Shown here: positions 50,051 through 59,847 of the stretch, one piece after another | Position numbering within the stretch: position 1 is the stretch's first letter | How the letters are laid out: every line of letters starts with the position of its first letter | Origin: Flavisericum labens | Lineage (GTDB): Bacteria > Bacteroidota > Bacteroidia > Flavobacteriales > Flavobacteriaceae | Length of the DNA stretch: 64,000 bases | Assembly (NCBI RefSeq): GCF_045446075.1 | Contig: NZ_JBJJBQ010000009.1 | Coordinates: forward strand, 62,001-126,000 | Direction of reading: 5' to 3' | Notes under the pieces: model-generated | Database searches by the model: none | Told to the model about the DNA's origin: nothing | The model's input: the letters and a program-made list of their open reading frames with translations, nothing else | Translations under genes and position numbers: made by a program

Positions 50051-50584
50051 TTATTGAGGATCGTAGATTTTTTTTAATTCTCGCAATCCAATTTTTAATC
50101 TTGATTTAATAGTTCCCAACGGTATATCCAGTTCGTCACTGGCTTCTTGTTGTGTCATGCCCTCAAAAAAGAGAGCATTTAAAACTATTTGGTATTTTTC
50201 ATCTAAACTACTCAGGTGTTTTTTTATATCTAGAACATCCTGATTTAACTCACTGGAGTTTAATTTATATACGTTTGAAGTTTCAATTTGGACTTCCTTG
50301 CCGCTTTTGTTTTTTTGCGATCTTACCTTATCAATGGCAGTATTGTAGGCAATCCGATAAAGCCAGGTAAAAAGTTTAGCTTTGGATGCATCATATTTTT
50401 TGGAGTACCTCCATATTTTTACAAAACTTTCCTGAAGCACGTCTTGAGCCGTATCTTCGTCTGAAATAACCTTTTGAATAACACCGAAAAGGGCGTCAGC
50501 ATAATACTCGTACAAAAGTTTTATGGCTTTTTTGTCGCCATTTTGTAGTAGAGAAACTATTTCTTTTTCAATTGCTGAAATCAA
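50051..50584 (-). CDS. ECF sigma factor, SigK-like
   Basis: A 177-residue sigma factor with region 2 (LLYEYYADALFGVIQKVI and TAQDVLQESFVKIWRY) and region 4 (SLDEKYQIVLNALFFEGMTQ, with LGTIKSRLKIGLRELKKIY). It is the first gene of a two-gene operon with an RskA-like anti-sigma factor, the classic arrangement for membrane-signal-controlled transcription. Target genes cannot be told from the sequence. The start codon is ATG. Confidence 0.95.
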   Translation of the reverse strand: MISAIEKEIVSLLQNGDKKAIKLLYEYYADALFGVIQKVISDEDTAQDVLQESFVKIWRYSKKYDASKAKLFTWLYRIAYNTAIDKVRSQKNKSGKEVQIETSNVYKLNSSELNQDVLDIKKHLSSLDEKYQIVLNALFFEGMTQQEASDELDIPLGTIKSRLKIGLRELKKIYDPQ

Positions 50585-50652
50585 TGTCGACTAGTTTAGT
50601 GAATATGGATAATTACGATTTGTAAAACCAAAGTTAGACATTTCTTTTGAGA

Positions 50653-51666
50653 TTATAAGATGTTTACTTCAGCCTCAATAGAAATATTAAAAATGCGTTT
50701 GATGGTTTTTTGTATGAGTTTGGAAAGTTCCAGAATGTCGGTTCCGTTAGCGCCTCCGTAATTAACAAGTACCAAAGCTTGTTTTTTGTGCACGCCATAA
50801 TTACCAAAACGTTTCCCTTTAAAACCTGCTTTTTCAATAAGCCAACCGGCTGGTACTTTTACTTCATTGTCAGATACGGCATATGATGGTGCATCCTCAA
50901 AGTTTTCTAGTATTTTTTCAAAATGCTTTTTTGAAATCACCGGGTTTTTGAAAAAACTGCCACTGTTTCCTATTTCTTTGGGGTTGGGTAATTTACTTTC
51001 GCGAATGGCTATAACCGCTTTTGAAATGTCTTTAATAGAAGGTTGGTCAATTCCTCGTTTTGCCAATTCAGTAGTTATGGTGCCATAATTTACGTTAAGG
51101 TTATGATTGTGTTTGGTCAGTTTAAAAATAACGCTTGTAATAATATATTTTCCTTTGGCTTCTTGTTTGAAAATGGAATTTCGATAGCCAAATTTACATT
51201 CGGCTTTAGTAAAGGTTTTTGCCTTTATTGTGTCTAAAGATATGGCTTCGCACGAATCAAAAACATCTTTAAGTTCAACTCCATACGCTCCAATATTTTG
51301 AATGGGTGCCGTGCCAACATTACCGGGAATGAGCGATAGATTTTCAACACCACCAAAATTATTGTTAATGCACCAAACAACAAATTCATGCCAGTTTTCT
51401 CCAGCTCGAGCCTTGACAAATACGTGCTCATCATTTTCAGAAATGATGTCGATACCTTTTAAATCAATATGGACGACCAGTCCGTTAAAATTTTTGGTGA
51501 GCAGCATATTACTGCCACCGCCCAAAATCAATTTTTCTGAATGGTTATCTAAATTTAAAACTACTTTAAGTTCATCTATGCTTTGTACAGAAACAAAATG
51601 CTTCGATAGAACATCTATTCCAAATGTATTGAAGGGCTTTAAAGATATGTTCTGGTTAATTTGCAC
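50653..51666 (-). CDS. murB: UDP-N-acetylenolpyruvoylglucosamine reductase
   Basis: FAD enzyme reducing UDP-GlcNAc-enolpyruvate to UDP-MurNAc in peptidoglycan synthesis. FAD-binding segments GGGSNMLLTKNFNG and GNVGTAPIQNIGAYGVE are visible, with GNSGSFFKNPVIS holding the active-site Ser/Cys region. Length (337) and the absence of the long insert match the type I MurB of E. coli. Its ATG lies at the stop of the upstream aminotransferase gene, so they are coupled, though they are metabolically unrelated. Confidence 0.96.
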   Translation of the reverse strand: MQINQNISLKPFNTFGIDVLSKHFVSVQSIDELKVVLNLDNHSEKLILGGGSNMLLTKNFNGLVVHIDLKGIDIISENDEHVFVKARAGENWHEFVVWCINNNFGGVENLSLIPGNVGTAPIQNIGAYGVELKDVFDSCEAISLDTIKAKTFTKAECKFGYRNSIFKQEAKGKYIITSVIFKLTKHNHNLNVNYGTITTELAKRGIDQPSIKDISKAVIAIRESKLPNPKEIGNSGSFFKNPVISKKHFEKILENFEDAPSYAVSDNEVKVPAGWLIEKAGFKGKRFGNYGVHKKQALVLVNYGGANGTDILELSKLIQKTIKRIFNISIEAEVNIL

Positions 51667-52856
51667 TAGTTAGGGTAAACTTTTAAAGCTTGTTTTAAAA
51701 TATGGACGGCTCTTATCAAGCTTTCTTTGTTAAGTACGTATGCAATACGTATTTGGTTTAAACCTACACCTGGAGTTGAATAAAAACCATTTGCCGGTGC
51801 CACCATAATGGTTTCTCCGTCAATCTCAAAATACTCTAAAAGCCATTGGGCAAAATCATCAGAATTTTTAATGGGTAATTCAACTATGCAATAAAAGGCG
51901 CCTTGCGGTTTAGCCACTTTAACACCTTCAACTTTCTTTAATTCTTCAATTAAAGTGTCTCGGCGTTCAACGTATTCTTTAATTACATCATCAAAATAAC
52001 TTTGGGGCGTGTCTAAAGCTGCCTCGCTAGCTATTTGAGCATAAGTTGGCGGGCTCAATCGGGCTTGGGCAAACTTAAGGGTTGTTTGTAAAAGTGTTTT
52101 GTTTTTTGAAACCAGGCATCCAACACGTGCACCGCACATGCTATAACGTTTGGAAACGGAGTCTATAATTACGGCATGTTGTTCTATACCTTCAACTTGC
52201 ATAATGGAATAGTGCTCCTTACCGTCGTAAACAAATTCGCGATATACTTCATCGGCTACCAAAAACAAATCATGCTTTATTGATAAAGCGGCCAATTGTT
52301 CAATTTCCTCCTTGGAATATAAATATCCGGTTGGGTTTCCCGGATTACATATTAAAATAGCCTTGGTTTTTGGTGTGATTAATTTTTCGAAAGTTTCAAT
52401 AGGAGGTAGTGCAAAATTGTCATCAATATCACATATTGCAGGAACTACTTTTACACCTGATGCCGTTGAAAAAGCAATATAATTAGCATAGAATGGCTCA
52501 GAAATAATCACTTGATCATCGGGGTCCATTATACTACTAAACAAAAAAAGTAAAGCCTCACTGGCTCCTGTAGTTACAATAATATCATTATACGACACTT
52601 TAATGTCGTGCTTATTATAATAATTAGCCAGTTTTTTTCTGTACTCATCAGAGCCTTCAGATCTGGAGTACGAAAGGATTTCTATATCGTTTTGTTTAAC
52701 AGCATTTAAAGCTACTTCAGGAGTTTTAATGTCGGGTTGTCCAATATTAAGATAATAGATGTGTTTCCCGTTTTCGATAGCTTGTTCGGCATACGGAACA
52801 AGTTTTCGGATAGGGGAAGCTGGCATGTCATGGCCTTTTTGTGAAATCGATGGCAT
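51666..52856 (-). CDS. Class I/II pyridoxal-phosphate aminotransferase
   Basis: A 396-residue fold-type I aminotransferase. PLP-binding segments TTGASEALLF, NPGNPTGYLYSKEE and the Schiff-base lysine in DSVSKRYSMCGARVG are present. The pattern fits the aspartate aminotransferase-like Ib subgroup; substrate is inferred only broadly (aspartate or another amino acid). I start at ATG 52856; the longer frame needs TTG within a CAACTTTG promoter-like box. It is the upstream member of a pair with murB. Confidence 0.88.
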   Translation of the reverse strand: MPSISQKGHDMPASPIRKLVPYAEQAIENGKHIYYLNIGQPDIKTPEVALNAVKQNDIEILSYSRSEGSDEYRKKLANYYNKHDIKVSYNDIIVTTGASEALLFLFSSIMDPDDQVIISEPFYANYIAFSTASGVKVVPAICDIDDNFALPPIETFEKLITPKTKAILICNPGNPTGYLYSKEEIEQLAALSIKHDLFLVADEVYREFVYDGKEHYSIMQVEGIEQHAVIIDSVSKRYSMCGARVGCLVSKNKTLLQTTLKFAQARLSPPTYAQIASEAALDTPQSYFDDVIKEYVERRDTLIEELKKVEGVKVAKPQGAFYCIVELPIKNSDDFAQWLLEYFEIDGETIMVAPANGFYSTPGVGLNQIRIAYVLNKESLIRAVHILKQALKVYPN

Positions 52857-52979
52857 TAAAAAACTGTTTTTAAGCTGCAAAGTTGAGAAAATTATCTTAA
52901 ATTTTTTTTAAAATACAGCCCTAAATTAAATAGCTACCTCAAAGATTTGTAAATTCATGTAACAATTTATAATGTATTC

Positions 52980-54305
52980 ATGATCTTACGATTAATCGGC
53001 TTCCTTTGTTTTTTCGGATTTAGCTTGTTTGGCTTTTCCCAAAGCAAGTTTGTTATTGAGAATAAAAAGGGGAAGGATAAAATAAGATTTAAGCTCATAA
53101 ATAATTTGATTGTTTTGCCTGTGGAGGTTAATGGAGTTGAGTTGTCATTTTTACTAGATACAGGAGTGAGCAAGCCCATCATTTTTAATTTCTTAAACGT
53201 TTCAGAAACTTTAAATATAAAAGAAACTGAAACGATTTATTTAAGGGGTTTGGGGGAAGGAAAAATGGTTGAAGCACTAAAGTCCCAAAATAACGTATTT
53301 AAAATTGGGGATGCTATTAAGTTAAATCAAGACCTGTACGCTATTTTTAATGCTAATTTAGATTTGTCGCCCCGTTTGGGTGTCCCTATTCATGGTATCA
53401 TTGGTTTTGATTTGTTCCGTGATTTGGTGGTTCAAATCAATTATTCTTCCCAAAGAATTATATTGACCGACCCAGAAAAGTATAATAGTAAAAAATGCCG
53501 AATGTGTGAAATCTTTAATCTAGAGTTTTACAACGGAAAACCTTATGTAAATGCCAAAGTTGAAATTGAAGAAAAAGAAATCCCTGTAAAGCTCCTTATT
53601 GATTCTGGAGGGAGTGATGCATTGTGGCTATTCGAGAATGATGAATTAGGTATAAAGTCTGATGGTAAGTTCTTTTATGATTTTTTAGGGTACGGACTTA
53701 ATGGTAGCGTTTACGGAAAACGCTCTAAAATCAGTAGGTTTTCTTTAAAAAGTTTTGAGTTGAAGAATCTCAATGTGGCTTATCCCGACTCGTCTTCCGT
53801 ATTTTTTGCTCAACAAATCAGCAATAGAAGTGGTAGTTTGGCTGGAAATATTTTAAAGCGCTTTAATGTCGTTTTTCATTATCAAAAAGCTATGGTAAGG
53901 CTCAAGAAAAACAAATACTTTAGACAAGAATTCACTTATAATAAATCTGGTATTGAGCTGTCTCACGATGGAGTAAGACTGGTTAAAGAAAAACAAAATA
54001 ACGTTATAAGACCTCGAGAAGGTGCAGAGAACAAAACTAAGGTTATAATTGACATCCAATACAAATTATCTCTAAAACCAGCATATACAATTGTCGAACT
54101 AAGAGAAGGCTCACCCGCAAAAGAAGCAGGTTTAAAGGTTGGTGATATTTTGGTAAGTGTAAATGGAAAACTAACTTATCAAAATACATTACAGGGAATT
54201 ATGCAAATGTTTTATGACGATGCCGGAAAGAAAATTAAATTAAAGGTAGAACGAAAAGGCAGGCTGCTGAACTTTAGTTTTATTTTAAAGGATTTGTTCG
54301 ATTAG
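52980..54305 (+). CDS. Exported aspartyl protease with PDZ domain
   Basis: A 441-residue protein with a signal peptide (about 1-20), two retropepsin-like half domains and a C-terminal PDZ domain. The catalytic aspartates are Asp60 in FLLDTGVSKP and Asp208 in LLIDSGGSDA, each followed by the usual glycine. The PDZ (about 350-440) contains GSPAKEAGLKVGDILVSVNG. Such proteins occur in Bacteroidetes and may cut peptides in the periplasm; substrates are unknown. It is a single gene whose end faces the DUF1573 gene at 54364. Confidence 0.88.
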   Translation: MILRLIGFLCFFGFSLFGFSQSKFVIENKKGKDKIRFKLINNLIVLPVEVNGVELSFLLDTGVSKPIIFNFLNVSETLNIKETETIYLRGLGEGKMVEALKSQNNVFKIGDAIKLNQDLYAIFNANLDLSPRLGVPIHGIIGFDLFRDLVVQINYSSQRIILTDPEKYNSKKCRMCEIFNLEFYNGKPYVNAKVEIEEKEIPVKLLIDSGGSDALWLFENDELGIKSDGKFFYDFLGYGLNGSVYGKRSKISRFSLKSFELKNLNVAYPDSSSVFFAQQISNRSGSLAGNILKRFNVVFHYQKAMVRLKKNKYFRQEFTYNKSGIELSHDGVRLVKEKQNNVIRPREGAENKTKVIIDIQYKLSLKPAYTIVELREGSPAKEAGLKVGDILVSVNGKLTYQNTLQGIMQMFYDDAGKKIKLKVERKGRLLNFSFILKDLFD

Positions 54306-54314
54306 TTTGCTAAA

Positions 54315-54346
54315 ATAAAAAAGGCTTGAAAATGTTTTCAAGCCTT
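54315..54346 (-). terminator. Terminator after the second DUF1573 gene
   Basis: AAGGCTTGAAAA / TTTTCAAGCCTT, a 12-bp perfect stem (54321-54346), continuing TTTTTTATTTTAG on the minus strand. It may also serve the convergent aspartyl protease gene. Confidence 0.85.
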
Positions 54347-54363
54347 CTAAGATTATTTGTTAT

Positions 54364-54780
54364 TTATTGCTGCACAATACTTTTTCCTTTTTTATCCAAT
54401 ACACTTTCTTTGCTTGGGTCAATAACTTCTCCTTTAATTTTTAAGGCTACCGTAGGGGTAACGGCGTTGGAAATTACAGTGATTGTTTTTCTAATTGGGT
54501 TTACTCTGTTCGTATCGTATTTAACCTCTATTTGACCAGTTTTTCCTGGTAAAATAGGTTCATCTGGTTTTTTAGGAATAGTACATCCGCAACTAGAACT
54601 TACCTTCGAAATAATTAATGGCTCATCACCAGTATTAGTAAATTCAAAGGTTCTAATTCCGTTTGATCCCTTTTCAATTGTACCGTAGTCAATAGTTTCA
54701 GATTTAAATTCAATTTTAGCTTGAGCATTAACAGCAAAACTGATTAAACCGATAAATAAAATTGTGATTAATTGTTTCAT
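54364..54780 (-). CDS. DUF1573 protein, exported (paralogue)
   Basis: A 138-residue exported protein with a signal peptide ending near residue 20 (VNAQA) and one DUF1573 domain. It matches the gene at 32565 closely in its core: SCGCTIPKKPDEPILPG here and SCGCTVPSYAKEPILPG there. The end is short and charged. It is monocistronic with its own promoter (54868-54900) and terminator. Function of DUF1573 is unknown. Confidence 0.87.
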   Translation of the reverse strand: MKQLITILFIGLISFAVNAQAKIEFKSETIDYGTIEKGSNGIRTFEFTNTGDEPLIISKVSSSCGCTIPKKPDEPILPGKTGQIEVKYDTNRVNPIRKTITVISNAVTPTVALKIKGEVIDPSKESVLDKKGKSIVQQ

Positions 54781-54867
54781 GGTTTCGTTTTTTATTGTTC
54801 AATATTGGACTTCAGCATGGTTTTATTTGGCACCAAAATCCACTTTGCTTTCTACTTTAATTCAAGT

Positions 54868-54900
54868 CAAACATACTTACTTTTTCTACAATCATCAAAA
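54868..54900 (-). promoter_or_regulatory. Promoter of the second DUF1573 gene
   Basis: On the minus strand TTTTG (54900-54896) is followed by 20 bases and TATGTTTG (54875-54868). The gene starts at 54780, giving a leader of about 80 nt. A second -7-like box, TATTTTTG at 54903-54896, lacks a partner. Confidence 0.55.
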
Positions 54901-55017
54901 ATAATGGATGAAATGCATGTTATTTAACAAGTTCAAGTACCTTAATCTGCCACTTTAACTAATCATTTACTTCAAAATACACCCAATGTTTGGCGTATGA
55001 TAAAGCATATATAGTTT

Positions 55018-55046
55018 TTGTAAAAAAAGAAATATAAGTACTTTTG
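55018..55046 (+). promoter_or_regulatory. Promoter of valS
   Basis: TTG (55018-55020), 18 bases and TACTTTTG (55039-55046). The valS ATG at 55077 then has a leader of about 24 nt. A TTG inside this box opens the reading frame further upstream but is not a likely start. Confidence 0.7.
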
Positions 55047-55076
55047 CAAACTAATGTTCAAAAACTATTCCAAAGC

Positions 55077-57710
55077 ATGCAAATTCCATCAAAATATGAT
55101 GCAAGTCAGGTAGAAAACAAGTGGTATAACTACTGGATGGACCACAATTATTTTCATTCGGAACCAGATGAAAGAGAGCCATATACCATAGTTATTCCGC
55201 CGCCAAACGTTACTGGTGTTTTGCACATGGGGCATATGCTGAATAACACTATTCAGGATGTATTGGTGCGCCGTGCGCGATTATTAGGAAAAAATGCTTG
55301 CTGGGTACCTGGTACTGATCACGCCTCAATTGCGACAGAAGCCAAAGTAGTGGCAAAATTAAAGGAACAAGGCATTGATAAAAATGATTTAACGCGCGAA
55401 GAATTTTTAAAACATGCATGGGATTGGACTCACGAGTACGGTGGTGTAATTTTAGAGCAACTAAAAAAACTGGGTTGTTCTTGCGATTGGGACCGAACAA
55501 AATTCACCATGGATGATGACATGAGTGAGTCGGTTATCAAAGTTTTTGTTGATTTATTTAATAAAGGACTGATTTATCGTGGATATCGTATGGTAAACTG
55601 GGATCCTGAGGCGAAAACAACCCTCTCTGACGAAGAGGTTATCTATGAAGAACGTCAAGGCAATCTTTATTATTTAAAGTATAAAATTGATGGCAGTAAA
55701 GATACTTTAACTATTGCCACTACAAGGCCAGAGACCATTTTTGGTGATACGGCTATTTGTATAAACCCGAATGACGATCGTTTTAAACACTTACATGGCA
55801 AAAAAGCAATTGTACCAATTTGTAATCGGGTAGTTCCAATCATTGAAGATGAATATGTAGATGTCGAATTCGGGACGGGTTGCTTAAAAGTAACACCGGC
55901 ACACGACGAAAATGATAAAAAACTAGGAGACAAGCATAATCTTGAAGTAGTTGATATTTTTAACGATGATGCTTCGTTAAATAGCTTCGGATTGCATTAT
56001 GAGGGTAAAGACCGTTTTGTGGCTAGAAAGGAAGTAGTGGCTGAATTGGAAGCAAACGGTGAATTGGTTAAAACGGAAACCCACGATAATAAAGTAGGAA
56101 CTTCTGAAAGAACCAAAGCTGTTATCGAACCTCGATTGAGCGACCAGTGGTTCCTTAAAATGGAAGATTTGGTAAAACCTGCCATAAAGGCAGTATTAGA
56201 AACTGAGGACATTAAACTTTTTCCAAAGAAGTTTGAAAGCACCTATAGGCACTGGATGGAAAATATCCGTGATTGGAACATTTCACGTCAGCTTATGTGG
56301 GGGCAACAAATTCCGGCGTATTATTATGGTGATGGGAAAGAGGATTTTGTTGTGGCAGAAACAAAGGAAAAAGCTTTGGAACTGGCTAAACAAAAAACTA
56401 AAACCCAAACGTTAACTGATAAAGATTTGCGTCAAGACAACGATGCGCTCGATACTTGGTTTTCTTCTTGGCTATGGCCTATGAGCGTTTTTGATGGGAT
56501 AAGATATCCTGAAAACGATGATATTAAATACTATTACCCAACCAACGATTTGGTTACCGGACCAGATATTTTATTCTTTTGGGTAGCCCGAATGATTATT
56601 TCTGGATACGAGTATAAAGGTGAAAAGCCATTCAGTAATGTTTATTTAACAGGGTTGGTGCGTGATAAGCAACGCCGAAAAATGAGTAAATCGCTGGGTA
56701 ATTCTCCCGATGCCTTAAAATTGATTGAAGAATATGGTGCCGATGGCGTTCGTGTGGGGTTATTGTTGAGTTCGGCTGCAGGTAACGATTTATTGTTCGA
56801 TGAAGCCCTTTGCCAACAAGGTAAGGGATTTTCCAATAAGATATGGAATGCATTTAGACTGATTAAAGGTTGGGAAATTGATGGAAGCATCTCGCAGCCA
56901 GAAACAGCAAAAGTGGGGCTGGAGTGGTACGAAGCCAAATTCCAAAAGGCATTAACAGAAATTGAAGACCACTTTAACAAATACCGTTTAAGCGATGCTT
57001 TAATGACCACTTACAAATTAATCATGGACGATTTTTCGTCCTGGCTATTGGAAATTATTAAACCGGCCTATCAAAAACCTATTGATGCGAAAACGTATAA
57101 AGCGGTAATCGACGCTTTTGAGAACAACCTGAAAATATTGCATCCGTTTATGCCATTTTTAACGGAAGAAATTTGGCAATATATTTCGGAAAGAGCACCA
57201 GAGGAAGCTTTGATAGTAGCCCAATGGCCTGAAAACGAGATAGTGAATCAAAAGTTGATTGCTGAGTTTGATTTTGCTTCGGAAGTGATTTCGGGTATCA
57301 GAAATATCAGAAAACAAAAAAACATCGCCTTTAAGGAAGCTATTTGTTTTTCAGTAATCAATAACGAAAAAAACAATGCCACTTTTGATGGCGTGATAGC
57401 CAAACTAGGCAATCTTGAAAATATTGATTATGTAACTGAAGCCATTGACGGCGCATTGATGTTTAGGGTAAAATCCAACGAATACTTTATACCTATGGCT
57501 GGTGCTATTGATGTAGAGGCTGAAATTAAAAAACTTACCGAAGAGCTAAATTATACCGAAGGCTTTTTAAAGTCGGTGCAAAAGAAACTTTCTAACGAGC
57601 GTTTTGTGGCAGGAGCACCCGAGCAAGTAGTCAATGCCGAAAAGAAAAAAGAAGCCGATGCCTTAGCTAAAATTGAAACGCTAAAGACGAGTTTGGCGAG
57701 TTTGGGGTAG
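55077..57710 (+). CDS. valS: Valyl-tRNA synthetase
   Basis: Class Ia synthetase charging tRNA-Val, 877 residues. The HIGH motif is PPPNVTGVLHMGHM near 44-57 and the KMSKS motif is RRKMSKSLGN; the editing CP1 domain fills the middle and the C-terminal coiled-coil arm (about 810-877) is present (TEELNYTEGFLKSVQKKL). Length and architecture are normal. I begin at ATG 55077 (MQIPSKYDASQVE) since the longer frame's start is a TTG in the promoter. Confidence 0.97.
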   Translation: MQIPSKYDASQVENKWYNYWMDHNYFHSEPDEREPYTIVIPPPNVTGVLHMGHMLNNTIQDVLVRRARLLGKNACWVPGTDHASIATEAKVVAKLKEQGIDKNDLTREEFLKHAWDWTHEYGGVILEQLKKLGCSCDWDRTKFTMDDDMSESVIKVFVDLFNKGLIYRGYRMVNWDPEAKTTLSDEEVIYEERQGNLYYLKYKIDGSKDTLTIATTRPETIFGDTAICINPNDDRFKHLHGKKAIVPICNRVVPIIEDEYVDVEFGTGCLKVTPAHDENDKKLGDKHNLEVVDIFNDDASLNSFGLHYEGKDRFVARKEVVAELEANGELVKTETHDNKVGTSERTKAVIEPRLSDQWFLKMEDLVKPAIKAVLETEDIKLFPKKFESTYRHWMENIRDWNISRQLMWGQQIPAYYYGDGKEDFVVAETKEKALELAKQKTKTQTLTDKDLRQDNDALDTWFSSWLWPMSVFDGIRYPENDDIKYYYPTNDLVTGPDILFFWVARMIISGYEYKGEKPFSNVYLTGLVRDKQRRKMSKSLGNSPDALKLIEEYGADGVRVGLLLSSAAGNDLLFDEALCQQGKGFSNKIWNAFRLIKGWEIDGSISQPETAKVGLEWYEAKFQKALTEIEDHFNKYRLSDALMTTYKLIMDDFSSWLLEIIKPAYQKPIDAKTYKAVIDAFENNLKILHPFMPFLTEEIWQYISERAPEEALIVAQWPENEIVNQKLIAEFDFASEVISGIRNIRKQKNIAFKEAICFSVINNEKNNATFDGVIAKLGNLENIDYVTEAIDGALMFRVKSNEYFIPMAGAIDVEAEIKKLTEELNYTEGFLKSVQKKLSNERFVAGAPEQVVNAEKKKEADALAKIETLKTSLASLG

Positions 57711-57880
57711 AATAAGTGTTTGTTTTTGGAGATTCGTTTAACGATTAAGTATATTGAAAGTAGCACATTTTTTGCACTAACATTTTAGGTTGCCATTGAC
57801 TTTAAAATTAGAAACTTTATTTCGTTTTAGCATTTCAATAGGGCTTTTCATGAGGATACGTTGTTGTCGTCTTTTTTTGA

Positions 57881-59700
57881 TTAGAAAATATAGATGCCTT
57901 CTTTAATTTCATTTAGAATACTTTTATTGATTATTGTATAGGTATTACTTTTTGGTAACATTACATATACGTCATCATTATCACAATTAAAGCCTTCTTT
58001 TTTTAAATTGAATTTTTTTATTTTATGCGTATGCGTAAAATTAATTTCGTCTTTTAACCTAATAAAAATTGGAATTGCATATTTAGGAAGTTCTTTATGA
58101 AGTTGTTCGGCAACTTTATCAATGTTAAAAACTACTCCTTTTCGTTTTACAATAGTTATCATGCCCGCCCTGCCATCATTATTTGGAATTTTCACACCAT
58201 AGGCAGCACACATTTCAACGCAGCTGATTTGTCCCACAATTCCTTCTACTTCTGCAGTGGCAACATTTTCACCCTTCCATCTAAAAGTATCTCCAATTCT
58301 ATCAATAAATCTTGCATGTTTAAATCCAATGTCTTGTAAAAGGTCACCACTATTAAACCAACAATCTTCTGATTTAAACACATTACGAAGAATTTTGTCT
58401 TCATTTCGTTCCTTATTAACATAGCCGTCAAATTCAGATTTCTCGCTTATTTCAGAAATAAGTAAACCAGTTTCTCCTTTTTCCACAGGAATAAGAAAAC
58501 CATTGGCATCTTTTACAGGTGAATCGTTCTCAATATTGTATTTGATAATTTTGAAATTTGTAGGACACCAACCAATAGTACAATCAAAATTAAACGTATT
58601 GGTAAACCCAACATTGCCATCGGCAGCACCATAAAACTCAAACACGTTTTTAATTTGAAAACGCTCTTTAAATTTAGACCAAATATCAGGTCTTAGACCA
58701 TTGCCCATAATTTTTTTTATTCGATGACTTTTATCCATATTTGATGCAGGGGCATTCAGTAAATAGCGACATAATTCACCTATATATATGAATGAAGAGA
58801 CATTATATTTTTGAACATCATTCCAAAACTCAGTGACTGAAAATTTTCTTCTCATGACCATAGTGCAAGAAGCAGCTAGGGTTGTAGGCCAACCAACAAT
58901 AAGTGCATTCGTATGATAAAAAGGAAGTGGAACATACATGACGTCTTTAGCATTGAGATTCATGTTAACTTTACCAAACCAGTAGTAGGTTGATAACCAC
59001 TTTCTGTTTGTTTGCCGGGATGCTTTTGGTAAACCTGTTGTGCCAGATGTAAAAACGTTGGCATAAACTTGACCTGCTTTTATTTGCTTGGTTGTAATTG
59101 GGTTTCCGGTGTCAGTTTCCTCTAGTTTTTTCTTCAGATTTACTTAGTTGGTTGGACAATCTGCAATTTGTTGATCACTGATCCAAAAGTATTTGTTGTC
59201 AGATGTTTCTGTTAGTGTATCGGCAACATTTTCAAAAAAAGGGACCAGTTCCTCACCTATGATAAAGTACTTCGATTTTGCAAGCTTTAATGAGTGCACT
59301 AAAGTCTTTTCTCTTTGATTTGGATTGATCAACGAAATAATAGCGCCTATTTTTGCGCAAGCTGCTATTAGAAATAAAAGTTCTGGTCTATTTTCTAAAA
59401 AAGTGATAACCGTTTCACCATTTTTTACGCCTTCATGAAGAAGGTAATTCGCATACCTGTTAATTATTGCATTGAATTCAAAATAGGTATAACTTGGTCT
59501 TCGTATTTAAGAGCAACGACATTTCTGTTTTTAAAGGCGTTAGACCCTATAATCGTTCCTATAGATTCATTGCTATTTGAGTTTATCGCTTTGGCCTTCT
59601 TTATGTGCTTAATTATTCTAGGGTAATGGGGAACAAGCAAAAATAGTTTTAATACCAGATTAGCCAGGTTTATGTTATGATTTTGAGAAGTATTACCCAT
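57881..59700 (-). pseudogene. Long-chain (FATP-like) acyl-CoA synthetase, two disruptions
   Basis: The minus strand encodes, in three pieces, one acyl-CoA synthetase/fatty-acid-transport-type protein of about 605 residues. Piece 1 (59700 to about 59490) starts MGNTSQNHN and reads to ALKYEDQ; near 59490 the frame shifts by one base and continues as YTYFEFNAIINRYANYLL, GETVITFLENRPELL and so on. At 59146-59144 a TAA interrupts the frame (DCPTN-stop-VNLKKKL). The next piece has the AMP-binding motif FTSGTTGLPKAS and the rest of the ligase (57881-58963, FYGAADGN, DRIGDTFRWKGENV). All catalytic regions are recognisable, so inactivation looks recent. It lies downstream of repeat copy B. Confidence 0.85.
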
Positions 59701-59757
59701 TTATTGAGTCTTCGATTGTTATTTAATTGACGATAACTTGAAATATGAAATCGTATT

Positions 59758-59829
59758 AATGTTTTATATGCGTCGCTACTTAAACGAGTTCTGCACAGGT
59801 AAACGAAGGTAGTTGAAAATTTTCACAAA
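59758..59829. repeat. Dispersed 72-bp repeat, copy B
   Basis: Aligns without gaps with 37166-37237; I count 65 identical bases of 72. It lies 57 bp upstream of the acyl-CoA synthetase pseudogene, in the same relation to its gene as copy A has to the MBL gene. The palindrome of copy A is degraded here to CTTAAACGAGTTCTG. Confidence 0.85.
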
Positions 59830-59847
59830 ATGGAAAAGAGCAATCAC

